Assembly (NCBI GenBank): GCA_003451635.1
Contig: DMAT01000053.1
Location: 1-5,836 of the forward strand
Source of the DNA: Syntrophus sp. (in: bacteria)
Lineage (GTDB): Bacteria; Desulfobacterota; Syntrophia; Syntrophales; UBA8958
DNA length: 5,836 bases
Direction: 5' to 3'
The translations under genes were made by a program, and so were the position numbers. The notes under the pieces were generated by a model. The model did no database searches. It saw only the letters and a list, made by a program, of their open reading frames with translations, and was not told where the DNA came from. Of the stretch, positions 1-5,836 are shown piece by piece. Within the stretch, counting starts at the first letter, position 1; the number at the start of each line of letters is the position of its first letter.

Positions 1-1132
1 CCTGGATGAGATCGAGGAACTGCAATCCACGATTGGTATATTTTTTCGCAATGCTGACAACCAGCCGCAGATTGGCCTGAACGAGGGTTTTCTTGGCTAT
101 TTCCGCCTTCGCTTCCCCCTCCTCGATCGTGGTGACAATCTTCTTGAGCTCTGTTACCGACAATCCCATCTCTTGGGATACCTTTTTCTTCCGCCGATTG
201 GCTTCCTTGATGACAACTTCGGAGTTTTTAAGCTTGTCCAGAGAAACCTTCAGTTCTCTAGCCACCTGTCCATGGCCCTTGCGATCCATCCGCAGGCGAC
301 TCCAGGCCTTTTCCAGTTGCGCCAGCGACAGGCCGGTGCTTTCCTTACAGCGATTAATTTCTTCTTCGGCCTTTTCCACCTCCAGGATGAACTGTTTGAG
401 AATGGAAACCAGCCGATCGATCTGTTTTTTACTGAACCTCACCTTCCGGCAATCACGAATAATGGCCTTCGTATTTTTATCGATGGCCTTCTCATGGGCG
501 GATTTCTGCTCAGCATCAATCCCTTTCTCCTTCAGCGCCGCTTTGAGTTTGTCATTTTTCCTGTTGTGAGCGGTAACCTTGTCAATAAGCCTGAGCACCC
601 GGTCGCGATGCATGTCTTCTTCCACAAAACCGTCGTCATCTTCAAGATTATCGACGACGTTCTTGATTCTCATCTCCCCGTTACGTATCTTCCGTCCAAT
701 ATCCACGACCTCATTGATGCAGACAGTGACACTGAAAACCGAATCCATGGTATCCCGGATGCCATCTTCAATTTTTTTGGCAATTTCAACTTCCCCCTCC
801 CGGCTAAGGAGGGATACCATTCCCATCTCCCGCAGGTACATCTTCACGGGATCGCCGGTCTTGCCGGCCACGGGCATCAAACCGATAAGATCTTCGTCCT
901 TTGACCCGACAAGCTCGTCGGGCGCCTTTTTGACGACCAGCTTTTCTCCCTTGTCCGTGTCGATAATATCTATGTTCTTCTCCCCAAACAGCATGATGAT
1001 ATCGTCAATCTGATCCGACGAAATGACATCCGACGGCAACAAATCGTTCACGTCGTCATAGGTCAAAAAACCCTTTTCTTCCCCCAAGGACATCAGTTTC
1101 TTAAATTCCTCGGATTGGATGTCTTTTCCCAT
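1..1132 (-). CDS. rpoD: Primary RNA polymerase sigma factor RpoD (sigma-70), N-terminal part, cut by the window edge
   Basis: This is the housekeeping sigma factor, which directs RNA polymerase core to -10/-35 promoters. Reading the minus strand from ATG at 1132-1130 gives 377 codons with no stop up to the left edge. Region 1.1 covers about residues 8-57 (KKLMSLGEEKGFLTYDDVND). Region 1.2 starts near residue 93 (DPVKMYLREMGMVSLLSREG) and is nearly textbook. A charged, helical non-conserved linker occupies about 130-345. Region 2.1/2.2 begins near 346 (AKKTLVQANLRLVVSIAKKY, then TNRGLQFLDLIQ), the core-binding segment. The rest of region 2 and regions 3 and 4 lie outside the window. The start is supported by a strong Shine-Dalgarno sequence 7 bases upstream. 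The gene begins 15 bases after the dnaG TAA, so the two are almost certainly co-transcribed. Regions 1.1 and 1.2 together mark it as a primary rather than an alternative sigma factor. Confidence 0.97.
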   Translation of the reverse strand, partial: MGKDIQSEEFKKLMSLGEEKGFLTYDDVNDLLPSDVISSDQIDDIIMLFGEKNIDIIDTDKGEKLVVKKAPDELVGSKDEDLIGLMPVAGKTGDPVKMYLREMGMVSLLSREGEVEIAKKIEDGIRDTMDSVFSVTVCINEVVDIGRKIRNGEMRIKNVVDNLEDDDGFVEEDMHRDRVLRLIDKVTAHNRKNDKLKAALKEKGIDAEQKSAHEKAIDKNTKAIIRDCRKVRFSKKQIDRLVSILKQFILEVEKAEEEINRCKESTGLSLAQLEKAWSRLRMDRKGHGQVARELKVSLDKLKNSEVVIKEANRRKKKVSQEMGLSVTELKKIVTTIEEGEAKAEIAKKTLVQANLRLVVSIAKKYTNRGLQFLDLIQ

Positions 1133-1139
1133 AAAGAAG

Positions 1140-1147
1140 CCTCCACC
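1140..1147 (-). promoter_or_regulatory. Ribosome-binding site of rpoD
   Basis: The minus strand reads GGTGGAGG, close to the ideal anti-16S complement, 7 bases before the rpoD ATG. It directly follows the dnaG TAA codon (1150-1148). Translation of rpoD can therefore start strongly on its own and need not depend on ribosomes finishing dnaG. This matters if the amber codon inside dnaG does stop them. Confidence 0.85.
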
Positions 1148-1465
1148 TTACCCTTTCGCTAATACTGCCTTTTCTGCCTTCATCAGGTCTCCCTTTTCAA
1201 TAAGCAGGCGCTGACACAATTCCGAGTCACTCCCCTGCTGAGCCCTGATCAGCCTCATTTTCAAGGACCGGTGCCTTTCCTTGAACCATTTGCGCCTGAT
1301 CTGGTGGATCATGTCACTGAAAACCTTGTCAACTGTGTCTGCTTCCCAGGCGCCCGAATCAATGAGACGACTTAATATCTCGTCCCTCAGGGGCCCGGCC
1401 TCCAGATGGTCAACAAAGTCCTTAAGTTCGATTTTCCCGATCCTGCCATAATAAGTTTCGACAAT
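1148..1465 (-). other. dnaG: In-frame continuation of dnaG beyond the amber codon (C-terminal helicase-binding region)
   Basis: The segment after TAG translates in the dnaG frame as IVETYYGRIGKIELKDFVDH and onward, through RLIDSGAWE, FSDMIHQIRRKWFKERH and a charged helical tail ending KAVLAKG before TAA. The alternation of leucines and charged residues and the RRKW-x-KE-x-R helix are typical of the DnaG C-terminal domain that contacts DnaB. No in-frame ATG occurs near its start; the first is about 60 codons in (DMIHQ). No Shine-Dalgarno plus start suggests a separate gene. The stop falls inside the C-terminal helical bundle rather than at a domain border, so a natural two-piece primase is unlikely. 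The segment has no frameshift or further stop, so it looks either still translated or only recently separated. Confidence 0.85.
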
Positions 1466-2935
1466 CTACCCCAGATTTCTTAATTCGTCGCTGCCGAAGC
1501 ATTTCAGGATATCGGCGTCGATCATAGCGGGAATCTTATCGGGGTGAGCCAGGATCATCGTAACAAAGTTCATTTCCAGTGCATCCACAGGGGATGAGGA
1601 CCGATTTTCGTTCTTCGGGAGAACAGTTTCGTTCGGTTTCTTCCCCGTTCCCTGGATGACTTCCGCCTTGAGAATAGCTTCGTCGATGCCTATCCTTTCC
1701 GCTGCGAGTTTAACAAAGAGATCTCTCTCCGCGTCGTTGTCCATCCTGGTTATAAAGGACAGGGCTTCCCGGAGCGCGCCGCGGTTATGATCAAAATCTC
1801 CCCTGCCCCCGACCACGGTATCAAGATAATATTCCACTGCCGGGGGAGACTTTTCAATCAATTCCTGGAATCTTTTCTTTCCGAAGTTCCGAACATAGTC
1901 ATCAGGATCGGAGGCTTCGGGAAGTATCACGGCCCGGGTGTGCAGGTTCCCATCAATAAAGAATCCCAGGCTTCTTGCCAGTGCCTTCTTACCCGCCTCA
2001 TCACCATCGAATACCACGGCTACATCTTTCGTATACCTGCGGAGCAAATCGACATGATCCCGGGTAAGGGCAGTTCCCAAGGTCGCAACGACATTTCTCA
2101 CTCCGGCATTCCAGAGGGACAGGAGGTCGAAGTAACCCTCAACCAGGATGGCATAACCGCTTTTTCTAATGTCTTCTTTCGTCCTGCTGAGGCCATACAG
2201 GTTTTTTCCTTTGCTGAATAATGCCGATTCCGGTGAATTTAAATATTTTGGCTCCCCTTCCCCCAGAAGTCGCCCGCCAAAAGCGATGATCTGGCCGGCC
2301 TGGTCTTCGATGGGGAAGATGAGTCTGCCCCGAAAACGGTCGTAATATTCTCCCCGTTCATTTTTTACGAGGAGTCCCGACTGTTCGCCCAGGGGTAGGG
2401 GCACCCTTTTTTGTTCCAGATAATCCCTGAGAAACCTCCAGCCCTCCAGGGAACAGCCCAACTGGAAAGTATTAACAGCCTCGGCGTCGATATCCCGGTT
2501 CTGTAAGTATATCTGGGCTTTCTGACCTTCCTTCCCGTTCAATCGGGCCAAATAATAATCTGAAACCAGGGCATGGAGACGGAGCATTCTCTCTTTGAGA
2601 GTCAATTGCTCTTTTTCCTGCCTGCTGAGGGGTCGATCAGGAAGGACAACGCCTGTTTTTTTCGCCAAATACCGGATCGCTTCAGGAAAAGTCAGGCCAT
2701 TTATCTTCATTACAAAGGCGAGGGCATTTCCTCCTTCACCGCAACCGAAACAGTAAAAAATCTGTTTATCCGGACTCACCGTAAATGAGGGCGTCTTCTC
2801 CTTATGAAAAGGGCAGAGGGCGATATAGCTCCTTCCTGCCTGCTTCAGACTTACAAACCCCGACACAAGATCTACGATATTGATTCGTCTCTTTATTTCG
2901 TCAATCTTGTCTTCAGGAATCGAACCTTTAGTCAT
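1148..2935 (-). CDS. dnaG: DNA primase DnaG, with an in-frame amber (TAG) codon at codon 490
   Basis: DnaG makes the short RNA primers that start DNA synthesis at the replication fork, working with the replicative helicase DnaB. The N-terminal zinc-binding domain has C41, H44, C62 and C65 (CPFH ... CFGC). The catalytic core and Toprim fold follow: E267 in VEGYFD, D310/D312 in VFDGDEAG, and D343/D345 in SDPDD match the metal-binding acidic residues of primases. The C-terminal helicase-interaction domain starts near residue 450. Under the standard code the protein ends at TAG (1468-1466) after 489 residues. The same frame then continues for 105 codons of primase-like sequence to TAA at 1150-1148. 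Read through, the protein is 595 residues, the usual family length. The ATG lies 8 bases after the yqeY stop and its Shine-Dalgarno is weak, suggesting translational coupling. Identity is certain; whether the product is full length, truncated or miscalled is open. Confidence 0.95.
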
Positions 2936-2943
2936 CTATGGCA

Positions 2944-3390
2944 CTAACCTGAAAGTCTCGCCTTAACCTTTTCACTTACGACCTTGCCATCCGCCCTGCC
3001 GCTGGTTACAGGCAAAAGGGCCTTCATTACCTTGCCCATATCCTTGGGACCTGCGGCGCCCGTCTCTTGAATGGCCCTTTCTATCGCCGCTGTGAGATCT
3101 TCTTCCGAAAACTGCTGAGGCATGAACTCCTGGACGACATTCAACTCCGATGTTTCCTTTTCAACCAGATCCATTCTGCCGCCCTTCTCGAACTGCTCAA
3201 TGGAATCCCGGCGCTGTTTGACCATCGCCGCGAAGACTTGCAGGCATTCCGCCTCCGTCAATTCCCGTCTCAGATCGATCTCTTTATTATGAACGGCGTT
3301 TTTCATCATCCTGAGGGCGGACAAGCGGATTTTCTCCTTGGCCTTCGCCGCCTTGATCATTTCCTCATCAATTTTTTTATTAAGTTCCAT
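2944..3390 (-). CDS. yqeY: YqeY/GatB-like family protein
   Basis: This is a small, mostly helical soluble protein of the GatB/YqeY family, related to the tail domain of the GatB subunit of tRNA-dependent amidotransferase. Its cellular role is not firmly established. Typical family segments are visible: LRMMKNAVHNKEIDLRRELT near the N-terminus, then VKQRRDSIEQFEKGGR, then ETSELNVVQEFMPQQFSEED. The C-terminal GKVMKALLPVTSGRADGKVV stretch is also characteristic. From ATG at 3390 it has 148 residues, the normal family length. The frame is also open to GTG at 3408 (154 residues) and GTG at 3402. ATG is preferred because the family usually begins just before this helix, although AAGGA sits unusually close to it. 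The stop is TAG, and dnaG starts 8 bases later. Such proteins are often encoded just upstream of dnaG and rpoD, as here. Confidence 0.93.
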   Translation of the reverse strand: MELNKKIDEEMIKAAKAKEKIRLSALRMMKNAVHNKEIDLRRELTEAECLQVFAAMVKQRRDSIEQFEKGGRMDLVEKETSELNVVQEFMPQQFSEEDLTAAIERAIQETGAAGPKDMGKVMKALLPVTSGRADGKVVSEKVKARLSG

Positions 3391-3434
3391 ATCCTTTTTC
3401 ACCCTCACATATCACTGAAAAATTTATGCCCCTT

Positions 3435-3462
3435 TACTTATCCACCCTTTACTTTTTGTCAA
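3435..3462 (-). promoter_or_regulatory. Possible sigma-70 promoter for yqeY-dnaG-rpoD
   Basis: In the 87-base gap between the HIT gene and yqeY the minus strand carries a perfect -35 box TTGACA (3462-3457). Downstream matches to a -10 box are imperfect: TAAGTA at a 16-base spacing (2 of 6 matches) or GATAAG at 14 bases (4 of 6, but short). The gap is AT-rich and has no visible terminator, so some read-through from hisA and the HIT gene is also expected. The -35 box is clear; the promoter as a whole is tentative. Confidence 0.3.
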
Positions 3463-3477
3463 CAAAGTATTCAATCC

Positions 3478-3822
3478 TCAACCAAGGCCATCCTGAAGTT
3501 TCTTCCCCCCTAGAATATGCATATGGAGATGGAATACAACCTGCCCCCCCTCTTCATTGCAATTGATCACCATCCGAAATCCGCTCTGATCTACGCCCTT
3601 CATCCTTGCTACTTCCCGGGCCGCTGAAATCATGGCGCCCATAACCGCCATTCCATCCTCGGAAACATCAAGAATGGTGGCAATGTGTTCCTTGGGAATA
3701 ATTACGACGTGCACGGGAGCCATGGGATGTATGTCGTCAAAGGCAAGAACCCTTTCATCTTCATAAACTTTGCTGCAAGGTACCGAACCTTTGACAATTT
3801 TACAAAATATACAATCGTCCAT
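3478..3822 (-). CDS. HIT-family nucleotide-binding protein, HinT-like (histidine triad)
   Basis: HIT proteins of the HinT branch are small cytoplasmic dimers that hydrolyse nucleoside phosphoramidates or adenylates. The physiological substrate here is unknown. The triad is plain near the C-terminus in VFHLHMHILGG, with H98, H100 and H102 counted from the chosen start. The N-terminus has DDCIFCKIVKGSVP, the CxxC form found in many bacterial members, and IHPMAPVHVVIIPKEHI is the conserved nucleotide-site strand region. The length is 114 residues, normal for HinT. Two starts are possible: ATG at 3828, overlapping the hisA stop as ATGA, and ATG at 3822. The second is preferred because GGGAGG lies 7 bases before it, but only 1 base before the first. 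Tight linkage to hisA means co-translation but does not show a role in histidine synthesis. Confidence 0.95.
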   Translation of the reverse strand: MDDCIFCKIVKGSVPCSKVYEDERVLAFDDIHPMAPVHVVIIPKEHIATILDVSEDGMAVMGAMISAAREVARMKGVDQSGFRMVINCNEEGGQVVFHLHMHILGGKKLQDGLG

Positions 3823-3824
3823 TT

Positions 3825-4562
3825 TCATACCTCCCGTTTTTCCTTTGTTTTCCGGATCGCCTCCTCCAGAGAAAGGGCGCCTGTGTAAAGAGCCCGGCCG
3901 GCAATCACACCGATGATTCCGGAAGCTTCGATTTCCAGAAGTTTTTCGATATCGCCTATGCCCCCGACCCCTCCGGAAGCAATGACAGGAATTTTGATCG
4001 CCCGGGCGAGGGCTTCTGTCGCCTCAATATTAACGCCCGTTTCCATGCCGTCACGCCTGATGTCTGTATAAACCACGGCGCTTATCTGGCAGTCCCCATA
4101 GCTTCGGATCAAATCAATGGCCGTCAGAGAGGTGGTTTCCGTCCAACCCTGCACGGCAACCATCTCATCCCGGGCGTCAATACCCAGGATAATTTGATCT
4201 GCAAAGGTCCGACAGGCTTCTTGAACAAGTTCAGGGTTCCTCAGCGCTGCCGTCCCCAGAATAATCCAGCGGACCCCAAGTTCCGCATAACTAGCGATTG
4301 TCTCCATGTCACGGATGCCTCCCCCCAACTCCACAGGGATACTTACGGCACGTATGATGTCGCCGATGGCTTCCCTGTTCTGGGGGGACCCGACAAGGGA
4401 ACCATCGAGGTCCACCACATGTATTCGTTCCGCACCTTTATCCTGCCAGCGTTCGGCAACATCCGCCGGATGCTCACCATAAACGGTCGTCCGATTGAAA
4501 TCCCCTTGCGCCAGCCGCACACATCGGCCTCCCTTGAGATCAATAGCAGGTATGATGATCAC
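3825..4562 (-). CDS. hisA: Phosphoribosylformimino-5-aminoimidazole carboxamide ribotide isomerase HisA
   Basis: HisA catalyses the fourth step of histidine synthesis, the Amadori isomerisation of ProFAR to PRFAR. It is a cytoplasmic (beta/alpha)8-barrel, 245 residues here, the normal length. The first strand reads MIIIPAIDLKGGRCVRL, with D8 the catalytic acid/base. The half-barrel duplication shows in GGGIRD (80-85) and ASGGVG (195-200), the phosphate-binding loops, with AGRALYTG (221-228) completing the second site. D129 in GIDARD and T166 in YTDI correspond to the second catalytic aspartate and threonine known in the family. The YTDI..DGM pattern favours HisA over its paralogue HisF. The start is GTG, set by AAAGGA 6 bases upstream. 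The TGA stop overlaps the alternative upstream start of the HIT gene. It is downstream of hisB, with a lipoprotein gene in between, and lacks the usual adjacent hisH and hisF. Confidence 0.97.
   Translation of the reverse strand: MIIIPAIDLKGGRCVRLAQGDFNRTTVYGEHPADVAERWQDKGAERIHVVDLDGSLVGSPQNREAIGDIIRAVSIPVELGGGIRDMETIASYAELGVRWIILGTAALRNPELVQEACRTFADQIILGIDARDEMVAVQGWTETTSLTAIDLIRSYGDCQISAVVYTDIRRDGMETGVNIEATEALARAIKIPVIASGGVGGIGDIEKLLEIEASGIIGVIAGRALYTGALSLEEAIRKTKEKREV
3830..3835 (-). promoter_or_regulatory. Ribosome-binding site of the HIT gene, inside the end of hisA
   Basis: GGGAGG on the minus strand lies within the last codons of hisA. Its spacing to ATG at 3822-3820 is 7 bases, against 1 base to ATG at 3828-3826, so it decides the HIT start in favour of 3822. 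Confidence 0.7.
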
Positions 4563-4568
4563 ATCGCA

Positions 4569-4574
4569 TCCTTT
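4569..4574 (-). promoter_or_regulatory. Ribosome-binding site of hisA, supporting a GTG start
   Basis: The minus strand reads AAAGGA 6 bases before GTG at 4562-4560. The ATGs at 4568 and 4563 are out of frame or too close to the site, so GTG is the supported start. It gives the expected MIIIPAID N-terminus. Confidence 0.7.
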
Positions 4575-4688
4575 AAAAAAATTTTGGGATGATAGAAAAT
4601 GAGGAGCAAATCAAATGATCTATGCCTTTGCAGAGCGGCTGTTTGAAATAATGATAAACACCGGATCGAATTCAGGCCCGCATGGTGC

Positions 4689-5423
4689 TCAGGGGTTAAC
4701 CCGGACCGAATCTTTTGCCACACCGGGAAATCTTCTGATCGTGTCCTCCATTCCCTCCATAGCCAACTCTTTCGCCGTAAGCCATCGCCCCCTGTCTTTC
4801 AGGAAATAGGATACCCCCAATACATTTTCCATCAACGATGACTGGGTTTTATTGAATATGCCCTTCCAGACGAGAGCCCCATCCTGAACCCTGAATAAAT
4901 GGATTTCGAAGAAGACCGAGGCGGGTTTCTCCACAGAATAATCGTAACCAAGCCTCTCCCGGTAGCGATAGAGATATCCCACGACAATGGCGTCGGCATT
5001 GAGTTCTTCTCCCACTTCCTTAATCACCTGCGGCATGGTCGCCCGGAAAGAGTTGCTGCTGACCCTGTTGTAAATACCTCCTACCCGGTCGGGCGAAACG
5101 AGCTCGAACTGAGGATAGACAGAAATTCTTTCCATGAAGAAATCCTGGAGAAAACGTTCCGGGCTCTTGAGATCATTATCCGTTTTCAGAACAGATGCAG
5201 AAAGTGCATTTTGAGCGGCATAAGTAGCTACCAATTCCGGGGATACTTGCTGAAAGGGCATGACGGCTATGCGTCTGAATGTAATGTCCTTGTCCTTAAT
5301 CAGGGATGAAGATACGCCGCTGGCGCTCTGGCAGCCGGAAATCACGATTAGAACCATCAGGCACGCCAAGACCCGCCATTTCTCCGTTACAATGATCATC
5401 ATGTATGTGCTGAATCTGAACAT
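4689..5423 (-). CDS. Predicted lipoprotein of unknown function with a CsgG/TolB-N-like fold pattern
   Basis: I do not recognise this protein as a named family. The N-terminus has a basic segment (EKWR) and a hydrophobic run LACLMVLIVISGC, which is a lipobox with the acylated cysteine at residue 31. The +2 residue is Gln, so by the enterobacterial rule the mature protein would sit on the outer membrane facing the periplasm. The mature part opens with FRRIAVMPFQ (50-58), a strand-then-PF pattern seen in CsgG, LpoB and TolB N-terminal-like periplasmic proteins. Later pieces are FELVSPDRV, LNADAIVVGYLYRYRER, then FFEIHLFRVQDGALVWKGIF, which fit that alternating alpha/beta fold; this is my inference. 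The ATG at 5423 has GGTGG about 10 bases upstream. ATGs at residues 8 and 9 would give a more usual 22-23 residue signal. It lies between hisB and hisA in the same direction, with gaps of 79 and 126 bases. Confidence 0.88.
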   Translation of the reverse strand: MFRFSTYMMIIVTEKWRVLACLMVLIVISGCQSASGVSSSLIKDKDITFRRIAVMPFQQVSPELVATYAAQNALSASVLKTDNDLKSPERFLQDFFMERISVYPQFELVSPDRVGGIYNRVSSNSFRATMPQVIKEVGEELNADAIVVGYLYRYRERLGYDYSVEKPASVFFEIHLFRVQDGALVWKGIFNKTQSSLMENVLGVSYFLKDRGRWLTAKELAMEGMEDTIRRFPGVAKDSVRVNP

Positions 5424-5502
5424 TATGTGGATCCCACCCGCAAGAATCCCTACGCCGGATTAGAAAAATAACCCCGCATAGGAGGTGAAAGTACTTATTA
5501 AG

Positions 5503-5836
5503 TTAGAGACTTCCCTTTGTGGACATGACACCCTGAATCCGGTCATCCAGACTCGCCGCCCTTCTCAGAGCACGGGCAAAGGCCTTGAAGATAGACTCGG
5601 CAACATGGTGGCTATTCTTACCATAGAGGACATTGATGTGCAAGGTCATTCCGCTATGATCCGAAAAAGACTTGAAAAACTCCTTCAGCAGTGCGGGATC
5701 GAAATCCCCAATCCGGGCCTCTCCAAACTCGACATTGTAGATCAGATAGGGCCTTCCCGAAAGATCGATGGCGATGCTGCAAAGACTCTCATCCATTGGC
5801 ACAAGAGCTGATCCGTAACGCTTGATGCCCTCTTTG
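5503..5836 (-). CDS. hisB: Imidazoleglycerol-phosphate dehydratase HisB, C-terminal part, cut by the window edge
   Basis: HisB removes water from imidazoleglycerol phosphate to give imidazoleacetol phosphate, the step after HisH/HisF in histidine synthesis. The frame is open from the right edge to TAA at 5505-5503, 110 complete codons, a little over half of a normal monofunctional HisB of about 195-200 residues. Visible segments are GIKRYGSALVPMDESL at the edge, AIDLSGRPYLIYN, and NSHHVAESIFKAFARALRRA, which carries the HHxxE manganese-ligand motif repeated in this family. The protein ends MSTKGSL, close to the common family ending. A GTG that could be taken for a start (5802) is internal, since the family sequence continues upstream of it. 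Whether an HAD phosphatase domain is fused at the N-terminus cannot be seen. Confidence 0.96.
   Translation of the reverse strand, partial: KEGIKRYGSALVPMDESLCSIAIDLSGRPYLIYNVEFGEARIGDFDPALLKEFFKSFSDHSGMTLHINVLYGKNSHHVAESIFKAFARALRRAASLDDRIQGVMSTKGSL

Noticed and set aside
173..904. Long plus-strand open frame (243 codons) opposite rpoD, with two other overlapping plus-strand frames nearby
   Set aside because: It lies antisense to an unmistakable RpoD, has no recognisable domain, and is rich in Phe/Leu/His as expected from the reverse of a charged helical protein. It is a shadow frame.
1420..1465. Recoding hairpin (SECIS- or PYLIS-like) just downstream of the dnaG TAG
   Set aside because: By eye no stable stem-loop is visible on the minus strand in the first 45 bases after TAG. 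The codon is TAG rather than TGA, so selenocysteine does not apply.
1467..1500. Possible split primase with a separately started C-terminal domain gene
   Set aside because: No Shine-Dalgarno plus in-frame ATG/GTG/TTG lies close after the amber codon, and the break is inside a helical bundle rather than between domains.
3544..3550. Seven-base homopolymer (G7 on the coding strand) in the HIT gene as a phase-variation tract
   Set aside because: It is short and encodes conserved residues (EGGQ) in a housekeeping gene. The frame is intact, which argues against indel errors here.
4575..4640. Promoter for hisA in the 126-base gap (TTGATT and TATCAT)
   Set aside because: The -10 candidate TATCAT is good, but the spacer to TTGATT is only 14 bases and no other -35 fits. 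Too weak to annotate.
5424..5502. Terminator after hisB (GCGGGG followed by a T-rich run on the minus strand)
   Set aside because: There is no proper complementary stem before the T run; only short partial pairings are seen.
5480..5811. Plus-strand AGGAGGTG followed by an open frame of about 108 codons from GTG at 5485
   Set aside because: The ribosome-binding-like sequence is good, but the frame is antisense to hisB and its protein looks like nothing known. The match is most likely chance in the short hisB-lipoprotein gap.

Overview
Every gene in this window lies on the minus strand, so transcription runs from high to low coordinates. The window is a bacterial housekeeping region at roughly 50% GC. 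In transcription order it holds: the C-terminal half of hisB (cut by the right edge), a predicted lipoprotein of unknown function, hisA, a HIT-family (HinT-like) protein, a YqeY/GatB-like protein, dnaG, and the N-terminal 377 codons of rpoD (cut by the left edge). A yqeY-dnaG-rpoD series resembles the macromolecular-synthesis operon of many bacteria. The RpoD region 1.1/1.2/2 sequence, with a long linker, and the neighbouring histidine genes suggest a Gram-negative deltaproteobacterium (Desulfobacterota, perhaps Syntrophales-like). That placement is inferred from general resemblance, not from a search.

Layout: positions 5836-5503 hold hisB; 5423-4689 the lipoprotein; 4562-3825 hisA, whose stop overlaps the HIT gene; 3822-3478 the HIT gene. 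An 87-base gap follows (3477-3391) with a perfect TTGACA box that may start a second transcript. Then come yqeY (3390-2944), dnaG (2935-1148) and rpoD (1132 to beyond the left edge). No RNA gene, insertion sequence, CRISPR array or convincing terminator is visible. No gap without a gene exceeds about 130 bases.

Functionally the right part contributes to histidine synthesis: HisB dehydrates imidazoleglycerol phosphate and HisA isomerises ProFAR. The left part concerns replication priming (DnaG) and promoter recognition (the primary sigma factor). The usual partners hisH and hisF are missing next to hisA.

The standout observation is an in-frame amber codon (TAG) at codon 490 of dnaG. The reading frame continues past it for 105 more codons of clearly primase-like C-terminal sequence, ending in TAA just before the rpoD ribosome-binding site. 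The gene is essential in well-studied bacteria and the frame is intact on both sides. The codon is therefore a base substitution (real or a sequence error), or UAG is decoded as an amino acid in this organism. The window alone cannot decide. I see no unambiguous new multi-gene system here.
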